Shown: positions 30,460 to 39,805, counted from the stretch's first letter. The stretch: 64,000 bases of DNA from Aminobacter sp. HY435 (GCF_027568395.1 NZ_JANKZL010000006.1:348977-412976); one strand, 5' to 3'. Numbers and translations are program-made. Notes: generated by a model from the sequence alone, not told the origin.

Positions 30460-30777
30460 TCAGCGGCCCTGGTCCGAAGCCACGACGTCGAGCGTGCTTT
30501 CCCAGCCATCACCGGCGGCCACGATGCAACTCCGCCCCCTGACGTCGGTCATGGTCATCGTCCAGGTGCCGGTCGCCGAAACGAAAACTTCAATGACGGC
30601 CGAGTTTCCGACCACGCCATAGCCGATCTGCCTTTCCTGGAAGGCCTCGGCGAGCCGCGCGACCAGATTGTCGTGGGCATCGCAGACAAATTGCGCCTGC
30701 GCGGGTGCCGCGGCCAGCACCATCGCAGCGCCAAGCGTGGCCATTCTGATCCATTTGGTCGAGAAATTGCGTGCCAT
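30460..30777 (-). CDS. Small secreted protein, tandem paralogue 2
   Basis: A 105-residue paralogue of the next gene, with a signal peptide ending APAQAQ and mature sequence FVCDAHDNLVARLAEAFQER, GTWTMTMTDVRGRSC, AAGDGWESTLDV. The same very strong ribosome-binding site (AAAGGAGGTGCC) precedes ATG 30777, so the duplication included the translation signal. The two genes are 137 bases apart in the same direction. No catalytic motif; a small disulfide-containing periplasmic domain is the best description. Confidence 0.8.
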   Translation of the reverse strand: MARNFSTKWIRMATLGAAMVLAAAPAQAQFVCDAHDNLVARLAEAFQERQIGYGVVGNSAVIEVFVSATGTWTMTMTDVRGRSCIVAAGDGWESTLDVVASDQGR

Positions 30778-30971
30778 GTGGCACCTCCTTTGCCTTCACG
30801 TTCCGGCAAAGGCAGGTCCATGGGCTGCCTCACTGTCCCGGAACGATCCAGGCCGGCTCCGACGTCTTCATCGCGTCGCTCCTTCTGTTTCCGGTCTGTC
30901 ACAAGAGAGCGTCATCGCGCTCCCTGGATTCGATATGGTGACCCAGACGACAGACGGCAAGGCCTGCAAGC

Positions 30972-31002
30972 AAACAGCCCGGAAGCGAGTTCCGGGCTGC
31001 CT
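30972..31002 (-). terminator. Terminator of mmsA
   Basis: The stem AGCCCGGAA/TTCCGGGCT around GCGAG (about 30976-30998) lies about 25 bases after the mmsA stop on the minus strand and is followed by GTTTGCTT; a short T-run, so moderate. Confidence 0.6.
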
Positions 31003-31025
31003 TTCATCACAAAAATTGCGGCTGG

Positions 31026-32522
31026 TCAGTTCATCGTCGGGATGACGAATTCCGCACCATCCTTGACGCCCGACGGCCAACGCGAGGTGACCGTCTTGGT
31101 CTTGGTGTAGAAGCGGAAGGCATCCGGGCCGTGCTGGTTCAGGTCGCCAAAGGACGACGCCTTCCAGCCGCCGAAGGTGTAGTAGGCGATCGGAACCGGA
31201 ATCGGCACGTTGATACCGACCATGCCGACCTGGACGCGGGAAGCGAAATCGCGCGCCGCGTCGCCGTCGCGGGTGAAGATGGCAACGCCGTTGCCCATCT
31301 CGTGGTCGTTGGCGAGCTTGATGGCGTTCTCATAAGTCGGCGCACGCACCACCGAGAGCACCGGGCCGAAGATCTCTTCCTTGTAGATGCGCATGTCTGC
31401 CGTCACGTTGTCGAACAGGCAGCCGCCCATGTAGAAACCGTTCTCGTAGCCCTGCATCTTGAAGCCGCGGCCGTCGACGACGAGCTTTGCGCCTTCCTTC
31501 ACGCCGATGTCGACGTAGCCCTTGATGCGCTCGAGCGCCTCGCGCGTCACCACCGGACCAAAATCGGCCGACGAGTCGGTCGACGGGCCAACCTTCAGGC
31601 TTTCAACGCGCGGGACCAGCTTTTCCATCAGGCGTTCGGCAGTCTCATGACCGACCGGAACGGCAACCGAGATCGCCATGCAACGCTCGCCGGCAGAACC
31701 GTAGCCGGCGCCGATCAGCGCATCGACGGTCTGGTCCATGTCCGCGTCAGGCATGATGATCATGTGGTTCTTGGCGCCGCCGAAGCACTGCACGCGCTTG
31801 CCGTTGGCACAACCACGGCTGTAGATGTACTGCGCGATCGGCGTCGAGCCGACAAAGCCGATGGCCTTGATGTCAGGGTCGTCGAGGATCGCATCGACCA
31901 CCGTCTTGTCGCCGTTGACGACATTGAGGATGCCTGCCGGCAGACCCGCTTCGAGGAACAGTTCGGCGATGCGCATCGGCACGCCCGGATCGCGCTCCGA
32001 CGGCTTCAGGATGAAGGCGTTGCCGCAGGCGATCGCCGGAGCGATCTTCCACAGCGGGATCATCGCCGGGAAGTTGAACGGGGTGATGCCGGCGACGACG
32101 CCGAGCGGCTGGCGCATCGAGTAGACGTCGATGCCGGGGCCAGCGCCGTCGGTGAACTCGCCCTTCATCATGTGCGGGGCGCCGATGCAGGTCTCGACCA
32201 CTTCAAGGCCGCGCTGGATGTCGCCCCTGGCGTCGGCAATGGTCTTGCCGTGCTCGCGGGCCAGCAGTTCGGCAAGCGAGTCATATTCCTTGTTGACCAG
32301 TTCGAGGAAGCGCATCAGCACGCGCACGCGGCGCTGCGGATTGGTCGCGGCCCACGCAGGCTGTGCGGCCTTGGCGTTTTCGACGGCGGCACGCAGTTCC
32401 TGCGCCGAAGCCAGTGCTACCGTTGCACGGACCGAGCCGTCCATCGGCTGAAGAACGTCCTGCTTGCGTCCGCTAGTTCCGGCGACCTGCTTGCCGCCGA
32501 TGAAATGACCATAGTCGACCAT
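31026..32522 (-). CDS. mmsA: CoA-acylating methylmalonate-semialdehyde dehydrogenase
   Basis: A 498-residue aldehyde dehydrogenase. The nucleophile is Cys281 (GSAGERCMAIS). The stretch CFGGAKNHMIIMPDAD replaces the general-base Glu motif of hydrolytic aldehyde dehydrogenases, the mark of the CoA-dependent methylmalonate-semialdehyde dehydrogenases that make propionyl-CoA from valine or acetyl-CoA from malonate semialdehyde. ATG 32522 gives MVDYGHFIGGKQVAG. The LysR-type gene on the other strand starts 200 bases away and may control it. It is not the 2-oxoglutarate-semialdehyde dehydrogenase needed to finish hydroxyproline catabolism. Confidence 0.95.
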   Translation of the reverse strand: MVDYGHFIGGKQVAGTSGRKQDVLQPMDGSVRATVALASAQELRAAVENAKAAQPAWAATNPQRRVRVLMRFLELVNKEYDSLAELLAREHGKTIADARGDIQRGLEVVETCIGAPHMMKGEFTDGAGPGIDVYSMRQPLGVVAGITPFNFPAMIPLWKIAPAIACGNAFILKPSERDPGVPMRIAELFLEAGLPAGILNVVNGDKTVVDAILDDPDIKAIGFVGSTPIAQYIYSRGCANGKRVQCFGGAKNHMIIMPDADMDQTVDALIGAGYGSAGERCMAISVAVPVGHETAERLMEKLVPRVESLKVGPSTDSSADFGPVVTREALERIKGYVDIGVKEGAKLVVDGRGFKMQGYENGFYMGGCLFDNVTADMRIYKEEIFGPVLSVVRAPTYENAIKLANDHEMGNGVAIFTRDGDAARDFASRVQVGMVGINVPIPVPIAYYTFGGWKASSFGDLNQHGPDAFRFYTKTKTVTSRWPSGVKDGAEFVIPTMN

Positions 32523-32722
32523 TGCTTCTCTCCCAATTCCTTGTTGGATAATTCATTGTCCTGCTTAACGCGCCCCATTGCAACGCGACGGCAAACGCAC
32601 CCGTTGTGCAAAAAATAAAGTGCAAAGTCGGATTGAATGCGATTTCACGCATAGTAAGGTGCTGCTGAGACATTGGCCCCGCACTGCATGCGTGAGGGGT
32701 CATGTGTCCGCCAGGGGGCCAC

Positions 32723-33604
32723 ATGAACTGGGATGACGTCCGCATCTTCCTCGCAGTCGCGCGCACCGGCCAGATTTTGGGTGCGGCACGTCGGCTGGAA
32801 CTCAACCACGCCACCGTCTCACGCCGCGTCGCAGCACTTGAGGAGGCACTCAAGACAAAGCTCTTCCGGCGGCTGACCACCGGCAGCGAGCTGACGCCGT
32901 CAGGCGAGCGCTTCCTGGAAATAGCCGAGCGAATGGAAGCCGACATGCTGACTGCCCGTGCCGAGATATCGGGAGAAGGCGACGAGGTAGCTGGCACCGT
33001 GCGCATCGGCGCTCCCGATGGTTTCGGCGTGGCCTTCCTGGCGCAACGGCTGGGCCAGCTGACCGCCCTGCATCCGGATCTCAAGATCCAGCTCGTCCCG
33101 GTGCCGCGTACCTTCTCCCTGTCGCGGCGCGAGGCCGACATCGCCATCACCACCGAGCGGCCCCGCGAAGGTCGACTGGTGGCAGCCAAGCTTGTCGACT
33201 ATTCGCTCGGCCTGTTCGCCTCGCGCGCCTATGCACAGGAGCATGGCTTGCCGGCAGCACGCAGCGACCTGTCCAGTCATCGCCTGATCGGTTACGTCCC
33301 CGACCTCGTCGTCAGCCAGTCGCTCGACTATGCAACCGAGTTCAATCCAGCCTGGGACTCCGCCTTCTCGATCTCGTCGGCGCTCGGCCAGGTCGAGGCC
33401 GTGCGTTCGGGTGCCGGCATCGGCATCCTGCACACCTTCATTGCCCGCACCATTCCCGAGATCGTCCCGGTTGCCGCGGTCGCTCCGATCCGGCGGGCTT
33501 ACTGGATTGTCTACCACGAATCCGTCCGGCCGCTTCGCCGCATCCAGACGGTCGCGGGGTTCATCACCAAGGCTGTCGAGCACGAACGCGCCCTGTTCAT
33601 CTGA
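32723..33604 (+). CDS. LysR-family transcriptional regulator
   Basis: A 293-residue LysR protein: N-terminal winged helix-turn-helix (MNWDDVRIFLAVARTG, AARRLELNHATVSRRVAALEE) and a periplasmic-binding-like effector domain from about residue 90 (GTVRIGAPDGFGVAFLAQRL). ATG 32723 is preceded by CAGGGGG; a GTG at 32702 would add seven residues. It is divergent to mmsA with about 200 bases between, the classical layout for regulation of the neighbour; direct regulation is inferred. Confidence 0.9.
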   Translation: MNWDDVRIFLAVARTGQILGAARRLELNHATVSRRVAALEEALKTKLFRRLTTGSELTPSGERFLEIAERMEADMLTARAEISGEGDEVAGTVRIGAPDGFGVAFLAQRLGQLTALHPDLKIQLVPVPRTFSLSRREADIAITTERPREGRLVAAKLVDYSLGLFASRAYAQEHGLPAARSDLSSHRLIGYVPDLVVSQSLDYATEFNPAWDSAFSISSALGQVEAVRSGAGIGILHTFIARTIPEIVPVAAVAPIRRAYWIVYHESVRPLRRIQTVAGFITKAVEHERALFI

Positions 33605-33840
33605 AGGCGGTCGAACGAACCTGCGTCGAGAACCGCCGTTGGCTCGAAGGGGGCGTCGCGTCGTCGCGCAGCCGTTGAGTCACGCTCGACGACAATGCGA
33701 CGCCGGCGCAACGGCGCGGGCGTTTCAGCCGTGCCCGAGCATGCCGAACCGCCGACCTTTCCGACGTGCTTCATCGCCCCTGCCGCCGCGTCGGAAGAAG
33801 CGCCGGCATCTGGCTGCGGCGACATCGCCGGCTTCCTGGC

Positions 33841-35097
33841 TCAGTTCCAGTACCGCTGAGGTCCAAGGCCGCTCGCATCGATCTCCGGCGCACGGCCCGA
33901 GATGATGTCGGCCAAGATCTTGCTGGAGCCACAGGCCATCGTCCAGCCAAACATGCCGTGACCCGAATTGACGAAGAGATTGGGAAACCTGGCTCTGCCG
34001 ACAATCGGCGGACCATCGGGGGTCATCGGCCGCAGCCCGCACCAGAAACGCGCCTCACGAAGATCGCCGGCGCCCGGAAACAGTTCGTCGAGCGCGCGCT
34101 CCAGCGGCGGGCGGCACGATTCGTAAAGCGCCACGTCGAAACCTGACATCTCCATCGTACCTCCGATACGGATGCGGTCGCCCAGCCGCGTGATCGCAAC
34201 CTTGCGGGTCTCGTCGATCACGGTCGAGACCGGTGCCAAGCGTGCATCGGAGATCGGAACCGTCAGCGAATAGCCCTTCAATGGATAGACCGGCAAACGC
34301 TGGCTGAGCTTGCGCATGAAGCGCTCGGAATAGCTGCCTGCAGCAACTACGTAAGCATCGGCTTCGACTTTGCCGTCAGTTGCAACGATACGGCGTACCC
34401 GGCCACCCCAGTGATCGATGGAAACGACTTTCCTGCCAAACTTGAAGACGACACCTCGTGCCGCGCACAGCTCGGCAAGGCGCTCGGTAAACAACCGGCA
34501 ATCGCCGGTTTCGTCATCGGGCAAGCGCATGCCGCCGGCAATCTTGTCGCGCAGCGATCCCAGGCCGGGCTCGGCGGCAAGGCAGCCGTCCGCATCCAGG
34601 ATGTCGTAAGGGATCGAGAAACGGTCAAGCATGCTCGAATCGGCAACTGCCTGGTCAAGCTGCTCCTGGCTCCGAAACAACTGCAGCGTACCCATGCTGC
34701 GCTCGTCATAGGAGATGCCGGTCGCCTGTCGCAGCACCCTGAGCAAGTCGCGGCTGTATTCGGCAAGCGCCATCATTTGGGCTTTGTTCGACGCGTAGCG
34801 CTCTGCCGTGCAATTGCGCAACGTCCTGGCCATCCATAGCCAGTACTTCGGATCGAACTTCGGCCTGAAGACCAGTGGGCTGTCCCTGGCCACCAACCAT
34901 TTGAGCGCCCTGAGCGGCATCCCCGGAGCGGCCAGCGGCGCGGCATGGCCGGAGGAAATCTCGCCGGCATTGGCATAGCTCGCCTCCTGCGCCGGACCGC
35001 TCTGGCGATCGTAGACCACCACCTCATGCCCGGCTTCGGCGAGATAATAGGCAGTCGTGACCCCGATCACCCCGCCGCCTATGACCACTACCCGCAT
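33841..35097 (-). CDS. dadA: D-amino-acid dehydrogenase, DadA family
   Basis: A 418-residue flavoprotein with the N-terminal FAD motif VVIGGGVIGVTTAYYLAEAG (residues 3-22) and the C-terminal GHGMFGWTMACGSSK. Canonical DadA enzymes oxidise D-alanine and other D-amino acids to 2-oxo acids and pass electrons to quinone at the inner membrane. It is a paralogue of the flavoprotein at 26940-28193 but clearly diverged. No alanine racemase is adjacent. Start ATG 35097. A B/A intergenic repeat (35123-35224) lies directly upstream. Confidence 0.88.
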   Translation of the reverse strand: MRVVVIGGGVIGVTTAYYLAEAGHEVVVYDRQSGPAQEASYANAGEISSGHAAPLAAPGMPLRALKWLVARDSPLVFRPKFDPKYWLWMARTLRNCTAERYASNKAQMMALAEYSRDLLRVLRQATGISYDERSMGTLQLFRSQEQLDQAVADSSMLDRFSIPYDILDADGCLAAEPGLGSLRDKIAGGMRLPDDETGDCRLFTERLAELCAARGVVFKFGRKVVSIDHWGGRVRRIVATDGKVEADAYVVAAGSYSERFMRKLSQRLPVYPLKGYSLTVPISDARLAPVSTVIDETRKVAITRLGDRIRIGGTMEMSGFDVALYESCRPPLERALDELFPGAGDLREARFWCGLRPMTPDGPPIVGRARFPNLFVNSGHGMFGWTMACGSSKILADIISGRAPEIDASGLGPQRYWN

Positions 35098-35122
35098 TGT
35101 TCCCCTCTCGGTGGCGCACCCT

Positions 35123-35224
35123 GGAGCGGCGTGCGTCCGAATGGACGCACAAAGGACGCTCCACTTACTGAGTTGGCGCATCGTGCTTTCCGAAAATCGG
35201 GTCCGATTTTCGGGCCGATGCGCT
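35123..35224. repeat. A/B intergenic palindromic repeat
   Basis: B element GGAGCGGCGTGCGTCCGAAT with matching arm ending GGACGCTCC (35123-35162), then A element GGCGCATCGTGCTTTCCGAA with matching arm CGGGCCGATGCGC (35175-35224). Order is B then A, the reverse of the copies at 38281 and 49183. Confidence 0.7.
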
Positions 35225-35765
35225 AGGCCGCCGAAGGCCCCGGATCATCGCCATTGCCCGAGATGTGCCGGATTTTCGTGCTCGCGCCAAGTGGCTTCGG
35301 GTCGTCGGCGCTGAACACCAGCACAGGGAAGCGGCGTTGAGCCGTTTCATTGACGTCCGGCACCGACGAAATGCCCGGGCGGGTCGCTTCCGGCTGGTAG
35401 AGGATGTTGTCGACACGAACGGTCTCGGTCGCACCTCGGCCGCCTTCGACCGATATCGACTGACCTTTCCGCAACCCGAGCAGCGCCAATCCGCGCGGAA
35501 CTGTGATCGGAATGGTCTGTCCGACCATGCCGTCCACCGCCCCCTGCGTAACAACCCGCGTATGCGGCGCGCCTCCGTCGACACTGAACACCACCCGGCT
35601 GTTCAGTGTGACCACGTCGGGGTCGGCCTCGTTCGAGAACACAACCTGCGCCGTTGCAAGTTTGCGCCGCAACAGCGCGACAAGCGGGCCTCCGGACCAG
35701 GCCAACCGGTCAAGCATGGTCCGGACGATGGCGAAATCCTTGGTCGTCAACTGACATTCGGTCAT
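35223..35765 (-). CDS. Rnk/GreA C-terminal-domain protein, paralogue 1
   Basis: A 180-residue protein. The middle (about residues 40-125) is a GreA/GreB C-terminal fold of the Rnk type (VVTLNSRVVFSVDGG, ITVPRGLALLGLRKGQSI). Unlike Rnk it has an extra tail of about 55 residues (PEATRPGISSVPDVNE onward) rich in Pro, Asp and Ser. Rnk proteins bind RNA polymerase near the secondary channel and affect nucleotide metabolism. Start ATG 35765. Its stop overlaps the edge of the upstream-of-dadA repeat. Confidence 0.8.
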   Translation of the reverse strand: MTECQLTTKDFAIVRTMLDRLAWSGGPLVALLRRKLATAQVVFSNEADPDVVTLNSRVVFSVDGGAPHTRVVTQGAVDGMVGQTIPITVPRGLALLGLRKGQSISVEGGRGATETVRVDNILYQPEATRPGISSVPDVNETAQRRFPVLVFSADDPKPLGASTKIRHISGNGDDPGPSAA

Positions 35766-35833
35766 GGCTTGTCTCCACGGACGCGGGCTGCGGCCCGGCG
35801 TGCGCACAGTTCCAAAGTTGGCAAGGCGAACCT

Positions 35834-36262
35834 TCAGTTGACGCCGTCGAGCGGCGCCTCGACAGCGACGATCTCGATTTCAAGACGGCGGCCGGCGCGC
35901 GAGGTCCACGCCACTGACTGGCCTTCGCGCAGGCCGATCAGGGCAGCGCCCACTGGTGTCAGGATCGAGACCTTGCCTTCGGCAATGTCAGCCTTTCCGG
36001 GATAGACAAGCGTCACTATCTTGACCTCGCCGTCGTCGCCACGAAACGTCACCTTGGACCCCATCCGGATGACATTGGCCGGGATGCGGCCCAGCGGCTT
36101 GATCTTGGCGCGCTCCATTTCGGAGAGCAGTTCCTCGGCGATTTCCGGCAGGCGGTCGAGGCTGGACTCGGCAAGGCCGGTCAGCCTGGCATGATCGCTC
36201 TCGCTCAGCACGATGTCGTGCTCGCGGCGTTGCTTGATGTTCTGGCGCAATGGAAGCCTCAT
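35834..36262 (-). CDS. rnk: Nucleoside diphosphate kinase regulator, Rnk family
   Basis: A 142-residue protein with a helical N-terminus (ESDHARLTGLAESSLDRLP) and a GreA/GreB-type C-terminal domain (VIRMGSKVTFRGDDGE, then KVSILTPVGAALIGLREGQS). The length and layout fit Rnk, which lacks the transcript-cleavage tip acids of GreA. It is 68 bases upstream of a second Rnk-like gene on the same strand, so the two probably form an operon created by duplication. ATG 36262, with GAGAA just upstream. Confidence 0.82.
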   Translation of the reverse strand: MRLPLRQNIKQRREHDIVLSESDHARLTGLAESSLDRLPEIAEELLSEMERAKIKPLGRIPANVIRMGSKVTFRGDDGEVKIVTLVYPGKADIAEGKVSILTPVGAALIGLREGQSVAWTSRAGRRLEIEIVAVEAPLDGVN

Positions 36263-36593
36263 AAGTTCTCGTCCGGCCGCCGCATCGATGGCGCGCGTCC
36301 GGTCGCCCGCTGCAAGCGGACGTGGTCAAAATTCAAGCCGAACCGCGACGCGGCTCGGTACTGATGATTTCATGCGTTGGAGTGTGCGCCCCCAGGGCTC
36401 GGAAGTCGCATGGCGACCGAGCCGGGGCTAAGATCCCGCGATGGGGCAGACCCGAAACAGGGCAAAGCTGCCGATGTGAGCGAAATTGCACATCGCCCAA
36501 GGGTTGCCGACCCGGCCTGCAATGTCAAGGCCGGGCAGAGGAGACAGGCTATCTATTTGTTCTCGATGGTTTTTCAGCGTCAGAAATGAGCCG
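36263..36593. other. Intergenic region with a hairpin, no gene
   Basis: 331 bases between the rnk start and the rppH stop. The only structure I see is an eight-base-pair GC hairpin, CCCGGCCT/AGGCCGGG at 36511-36535, about 60 bases past the rppH stop on the minus strand, without a T-run. Short open frames here have no usable start or family resemblance. Confidence 0.45.
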
Positions 36594-37109
36594 TCAGGCG
36601 AGATGCCTGAACGCAGCGACAACCTGATCATAGACAGGCCGCTTGAACGGAACGATCAGTTCCGGCAGTTCCGGCATCGGCTTCCACGCCCAGTTGCTGA
36701 ACTCCGCCGAGTGGCCGCCGGGCGGCGGGTTGATGGCGATTTCGTCCTCGCTGCCTTCGAAGCGGAAGGCGAACCATTTCTGTGTCTGGCCGCGATACTT
36801 GCCCTTGAGCGCGATGCCGATCAGATGTTCCGGGAGGTCGTAATTGATCCACTGCGGCGCCTCGGCCAGCAGAGAGACGCTGCGCATGCCGGTCTCCTCG
36901 TAGAGTTCGCGCAAGGCCGCCGGCAACGGATCCTCGCCCTTGTCGATGCCGCCCTGCGGCATCTGCCAAAGCCGGTCGGTATTCGACAGCTCGCTGTCCG
37001 GCTCGGCAATGCGCCGGCCGGCCCACACCAGGCCGGCGGCATTCAGCACCATGATCCCGACGCAGGGCCGATAGGGCAGATCCTGAGGCGCAACCTTGTT
37101 TTTCGACAT
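36594..37109 (-). CDS. rppH: RNA pyrophosphohydrolase
   Basis: A 171-residue Nudix hydrolase. The Nudix box ([20 protein letters not shown], then TGM) is complete, and the [11 protein letters not shown] and [10 protein letters not shown] stretches are typical of RppH, which removes pyrophosphate from the 5' end of mRNA to start RNase E decay. Start ATG 37109. It is the last member of the leftward envC-ctpA-yibQ-rppH string and starts seven bases after the preceding gene. Confidence 0.94.
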   Translation of the reverse strand: MSKNKVAPQDLPYRPCVGIMVLNAAGLVWAGRRIAEPDSELSNTDRLWQMPQGGIDKGEDPLPAALRELYEETGMRSVSLLAEAPQWINYDLPEHLIGIALKGKYRGQTQKWFAFRFEGSEDEIAINPPPGGHSAEFSNWAWKPMPELPELIVPFKRPVYDQVVAAFRHLA

Positions 37110-37116
37110 GCTTTTC

Positions 37117-38289
37117 CTACCCTCGCTCCGGATCGCTCGCGACCGCCGAGATCGGCACGATCTCGATGCCGCGCTTGCGCGCTTCGCCTGCCCAGGACGC
37201 CACCGCATCGACAGTCACGTCAAAGGCGTTGCCGGTGCCGATGGCAAATCCCTTGGCGCGCGCCGTCCGCTCCAGTTCGTCCAGCTTGTTCAATATCGCG
37301 CTGCGCTCCTGGACAGCATCGATGATCGCATCGCCCGCCGCGAAAGGCACCGCGTTCTTCAGCGCGAACTCGGGAGCCAGGCTGCGCGCCGTCGAGCCGT
37401 CGTCGACATAGCCTATGCCGCGCTTGCCAAGCTCGGCCATCATCGCTTCCATCGCTTCCGGCGACGTCGAGAACCGCGCGCCCATGTAATTCATCACGGC
37501 AGTGTAGTTGGTGGTGCGCGACAGCGCCCAACGCAGGTTCTTGAGGTTCTCGTCGGCGCTTGCATCGACAGTCAATGTATTGCGGCCGGGATTGACGTTG
37601 GGGAAGTCGAAGGGCTCGAGCGGCACCTGCATGACGATCTCGTGGCCCTCGCGCCGTGCTTCCTGCATCCACCGGCCGATGCTGTTGCCCTGCGGTGCGA
37701 AGCCAAGCGTGATCTCCGGCGGCAGCCTGCCTATCGCCTGCTGCGTCCCGGTCTGCGACAGCCCCAGCCCGCCAATCACGATTGCCACGCGCGCGCCGCG
37801 TGCACCCGACCAGGCGCGGGCATAGACGTCGAACGGCCGCCGGCCGTCCGCTGCGCGGACCGGCAGCGGCCCGCTGGCGCTGTCTTCGATCAGCGCCCTG
37901 TCGGGGAGATGCGCGATGCGTTCGTTCTGGCTGACTGCTGATGGATCCCTGATGACGATGGCGCCGCTGTCGCCGGCCTGCGGATTGACCTTGATGATCG
38001 TCGGCCCACCATTGGAAGCTGGCGCCTTGTGCTGCGCTGCAGCCGGCGCGGCCGCAGGCACCGCCGGCTGGACCTCGGCAACCACTTCCGGCACGCGAAA
38101 CGGCTTGTCGCGCCAGGCGATGCCGGCGGAGACCGCAACAACTGCGAGGACCCCGACGCTCGCCGCAACCGTGCCCTTGCGCAGCCATGGCGTCCGCGCA
38201 GCCGCCGGACGGCGCTTCGGCGCCTGTCCAAGAGGACGGTCGATTTCCTTGTCGATCTGCACCACGCCGTGCCCTGTGGCCTGGCGCAT
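37117..38289 (-). CDS. Divergent polysaccharide deacetylase family protein (YibQ-like)
   Basis: A 390-residue protein with a short cytoplasmic N-terminus, one membrane segment (residues 41-58) and an Ala/Pro linker, then a divergent polysaccharide-deacetylase barrel ([38 protein letters not shown]). Residues that bind metal in true deacetylases are only partly kept, as in the YibQ family. It acts in the periplasm, in the conserved EnvC-CtpA neighbourhood. The start is uncertain: ATG 38289 lies at the very edge of a palindromic repeat; two in-frame GTG codons 22-23 codons... downstream (about 38265) are preceded by CAGGG and may be the true start. Confidence 0.85.
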   Translation of the reverse strand: MRQATGHGVVQIDKEIDRPLGQAPKRRPAAARTPWLRKGTVAASVGVLAVVAVSAGIAWRDKPFRVPEVVAEVQPAVPAAAPAAAQHKAPASNGGPTIIKVNPQAGDSGAIVIRDPSAVSQNERIAHLPDRALIEDSASGPLPVRAADGRRPFDVYARAWSGARGARVAIVIGGLGLSQTGTQQAIGRLPPEITLGFAPQGNSIGRWMQEARREGHEIVMQVPLEPFDFPNVNPGRNTLTVDASADENLKNLRWALSRTTNYTAVMNYMGARFSTSPEAMEAMMAELGKRGIGYVDDGSTARSLAPEFALKNAVPFAAGDAIIDAVQERSAILNKLDELERTARAKGFAIGTGNAFDVTVDAVASWAGEARKRGIEIVPISAVASDPERG

Positions 38290-38386
38290 CGGCCCGAAAA
38301 CCGGAAACGATTCTCGGAAAGCTCGATGCACGAATTCAAAAACTTAGAGCGTCCCTTGCGCGTCCGAACAGACGCCCGGCGCTCTA
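38281..38386. repeat. A/B intergenic palindromic repeat overlapping a gene start
   Basis: A element (38281-38332, GCGCATCGGCCCGAAAACCG with a partly matching right arm) followed by B element (38345-38386, TAGAGCGTCCCTTGCGCGTC with arm CGGCGCTCTA). The A element overlaps the ATG at 38289 of the YibQ-like gene. Confidence 0.7.
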
Positions 38387-38475
38387 CGCCTGCCCCGAAT
38401 CAGACTGCCGGAACCTTGCGGTCCCGGCAGCATTGCATTGCCTCGTCGTGCAGGCCAGCTTTTCGCTGGCCGCCA

Positions 38476-39804
38476 TTACTGCTGGTTCATCACGGCCTTG
38501 TCGGGATTCGGCGGGAAAGCCGGATCCGTCTTCTGGCCGCGGAGCAGTTCCAGCGCATATTGCAGTTGCAGGTCGTCCTTGGCTTCCGGCGGAACATAGG
38601 CTGCAGAGCCCGAGCCCTGGTCGCTCTCTTCGGCACCCTTGATGTGACCCTTGAGTTCCGACTCGCCACGGGTCACGTCGCGACCCTGCATGTCTTCCGG
38701 CAGCGGCTGGTCGACCTTGATATCGGGCGTGATGCCCTTGCCCTGGATCGATTTGCCCGACGGCGTGTAATACAGCGCCGTCGTCAGCCTGAGCGCGCCG
38801 TTCTCGGCCAGCGGGATGATCGTCTGCACCGATCCCTTGCCGAAGGACTGCGTGCCAACCACCGTGGCGCGGCGCAGGTCCTGCAGCGCGCCGGCGACGA
38901 TTTCAGACGCGCTCGCCGAGCCGCCATTGATCAGCACGATCAGCGGCTTGCCGTCGATGTCATCGCCCGCGCGCGAGTCGAACCGGGTGATGTCCTTCGG
39001 ATCGCGGCCGCGGGTCGAAACGATCTCGCCACGGTCGAGGAAGGTGTCGGAGACGCTGACCGCCTGGTCGAGCAGGCCGCCCGGATTGAGGCGGAGGTCG
39101 AGAACGTAGCCCTTGAGCTTGTCGTCGGGCACCTGCTTCTTGATGTCGGCAATCGCCTTCTGCAGATCGTCGAAGGTTTTCTCGGTGAACGAGGTGATCT
39201 TCATGTAGCCGACGTCGTTTTCGACCCGGTACTTGACCGCCTTCACCTTGATGATGTCGCGCATGATCGACAGCTCGATCGGCTTGTCCGCGCCCTGGCG
39301 CAGGATCGTCAGCTTGATCGGTGTGTTGACCAGGCCGCGCATCTTCTCGACGGCGTCGTTCAGCGTCAGGCCGCGAACCTCTTCGCCATCGATCTTGGAG
39401 ATGTAGTCACCGGCCAGCACACCGGCCTTGGACGCCGGCGTATCGTCGATCGGCGTGATCACCTTGACCAGCTCGTTCTCCATCGTCACCTCGATGCCGA
39501 GGCCGCCGAACTCGCCCTTGGTCTGGACGCGCATGTCCTTGGCGGCTTCAGCGTTGAGATAGGAGGAGTGCGGATCGAGTGAGGTCAGCATGCCATTGAT
39601 GGCATTCTCAATCAGCGACTTCTCGTCCGGCGGGGTCACATACTGGCCACGCACCCGTTCGAAGATATCGCCGAAGATGGCGAGCTGGCGATAGGTTTCG
39701 GAACCTGCCGCATTGGCCGCAGTGCCGGCCGCTCCATAGACCACGCTCATTGCCGTGGCCCCCATCAGCGCTCCGGCAAGCAGAAGCGACAGTTTACGCA
39801 TCAT
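38476..39804 (-). CDS. ctpA: Carboxyl-terminal processing protease (S41)
   Basis: A 442-residue exported serine protease. A signal peptide (MMRKLSLLLAGALMGATAMS) leads to the N-terminal helix region, a PDZ domain (about residues 95-175: GEFGGLGIEVTMENE, ASKAGVLAGDYISKID) and the S41 catalytic domain with the nucleophile Ser in NGGSASASEIV and the general-base Lys in SFGKGSVQT. Such proteases trim periplasmic and peptidoglycan-associated proteins. It starts one base after the envC stop (39806-39808), so the two are co-translated. Confidence 0.95.
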   Translation of the reverse strand: MMRKLSLLLAGALMGATAMSVVYGAAGTAANAAGSETYRQLAIFGDIFERVRGQYVTPPDEKSLIENAINGMLTSLDPHSSYLNAEAAKDMRVQTKGEFGGLGIEVTMENELVKVITPIDDTPASKAGVLAGDYISKIDGEEVRGLTLNDAVEKMRGLVNTPIKLTILRQGADKPIELSIMRDIIKVKAVKYRVENDVGYMKITSFTEKTFDDLQKAIADIKKQVPDDKLKGYVLDLRLNPGGLLDQAVSVSDTFLDRGEIVSTRGRDPKDITRFDSRAGDDIDGKPLIVLINGGSASASEIVAGALQDLRRATVVGTQSFGKGSVQTIIPLAENGALRLTTALYYTPSGKSIQGKGITPDIKVDQPLPEDMQGRDVTRGESELKGHIKGAEESDQGSGSAAYVPPEAKDDLQLQYALELLRGQKTDPAFPPNPDKAVMNQQ

Positions 39805-39805
39805 T

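Noticed and set aside
30211..31110. A 299-codon plus-strand frame across the two small secreted proteins
   Set aside because: It covers both minus-strand genes and their leaders; the minus-strand genes have signal peptides, paralogy and strong ribosome-binding sites.
33605..33840. Possible small gene between the LysR gene and dadA
   Set aside because: Frames here are Arg/Pro-rich with no ribosome-binding site or family; convergent 3' ends leave no need for a gene.
38029..39582. A 517-codon plus-strand frame opposite ctpA and the yibQ-like gene
   Set aside because: Antisense shadow; runs through the intergenic repeat.
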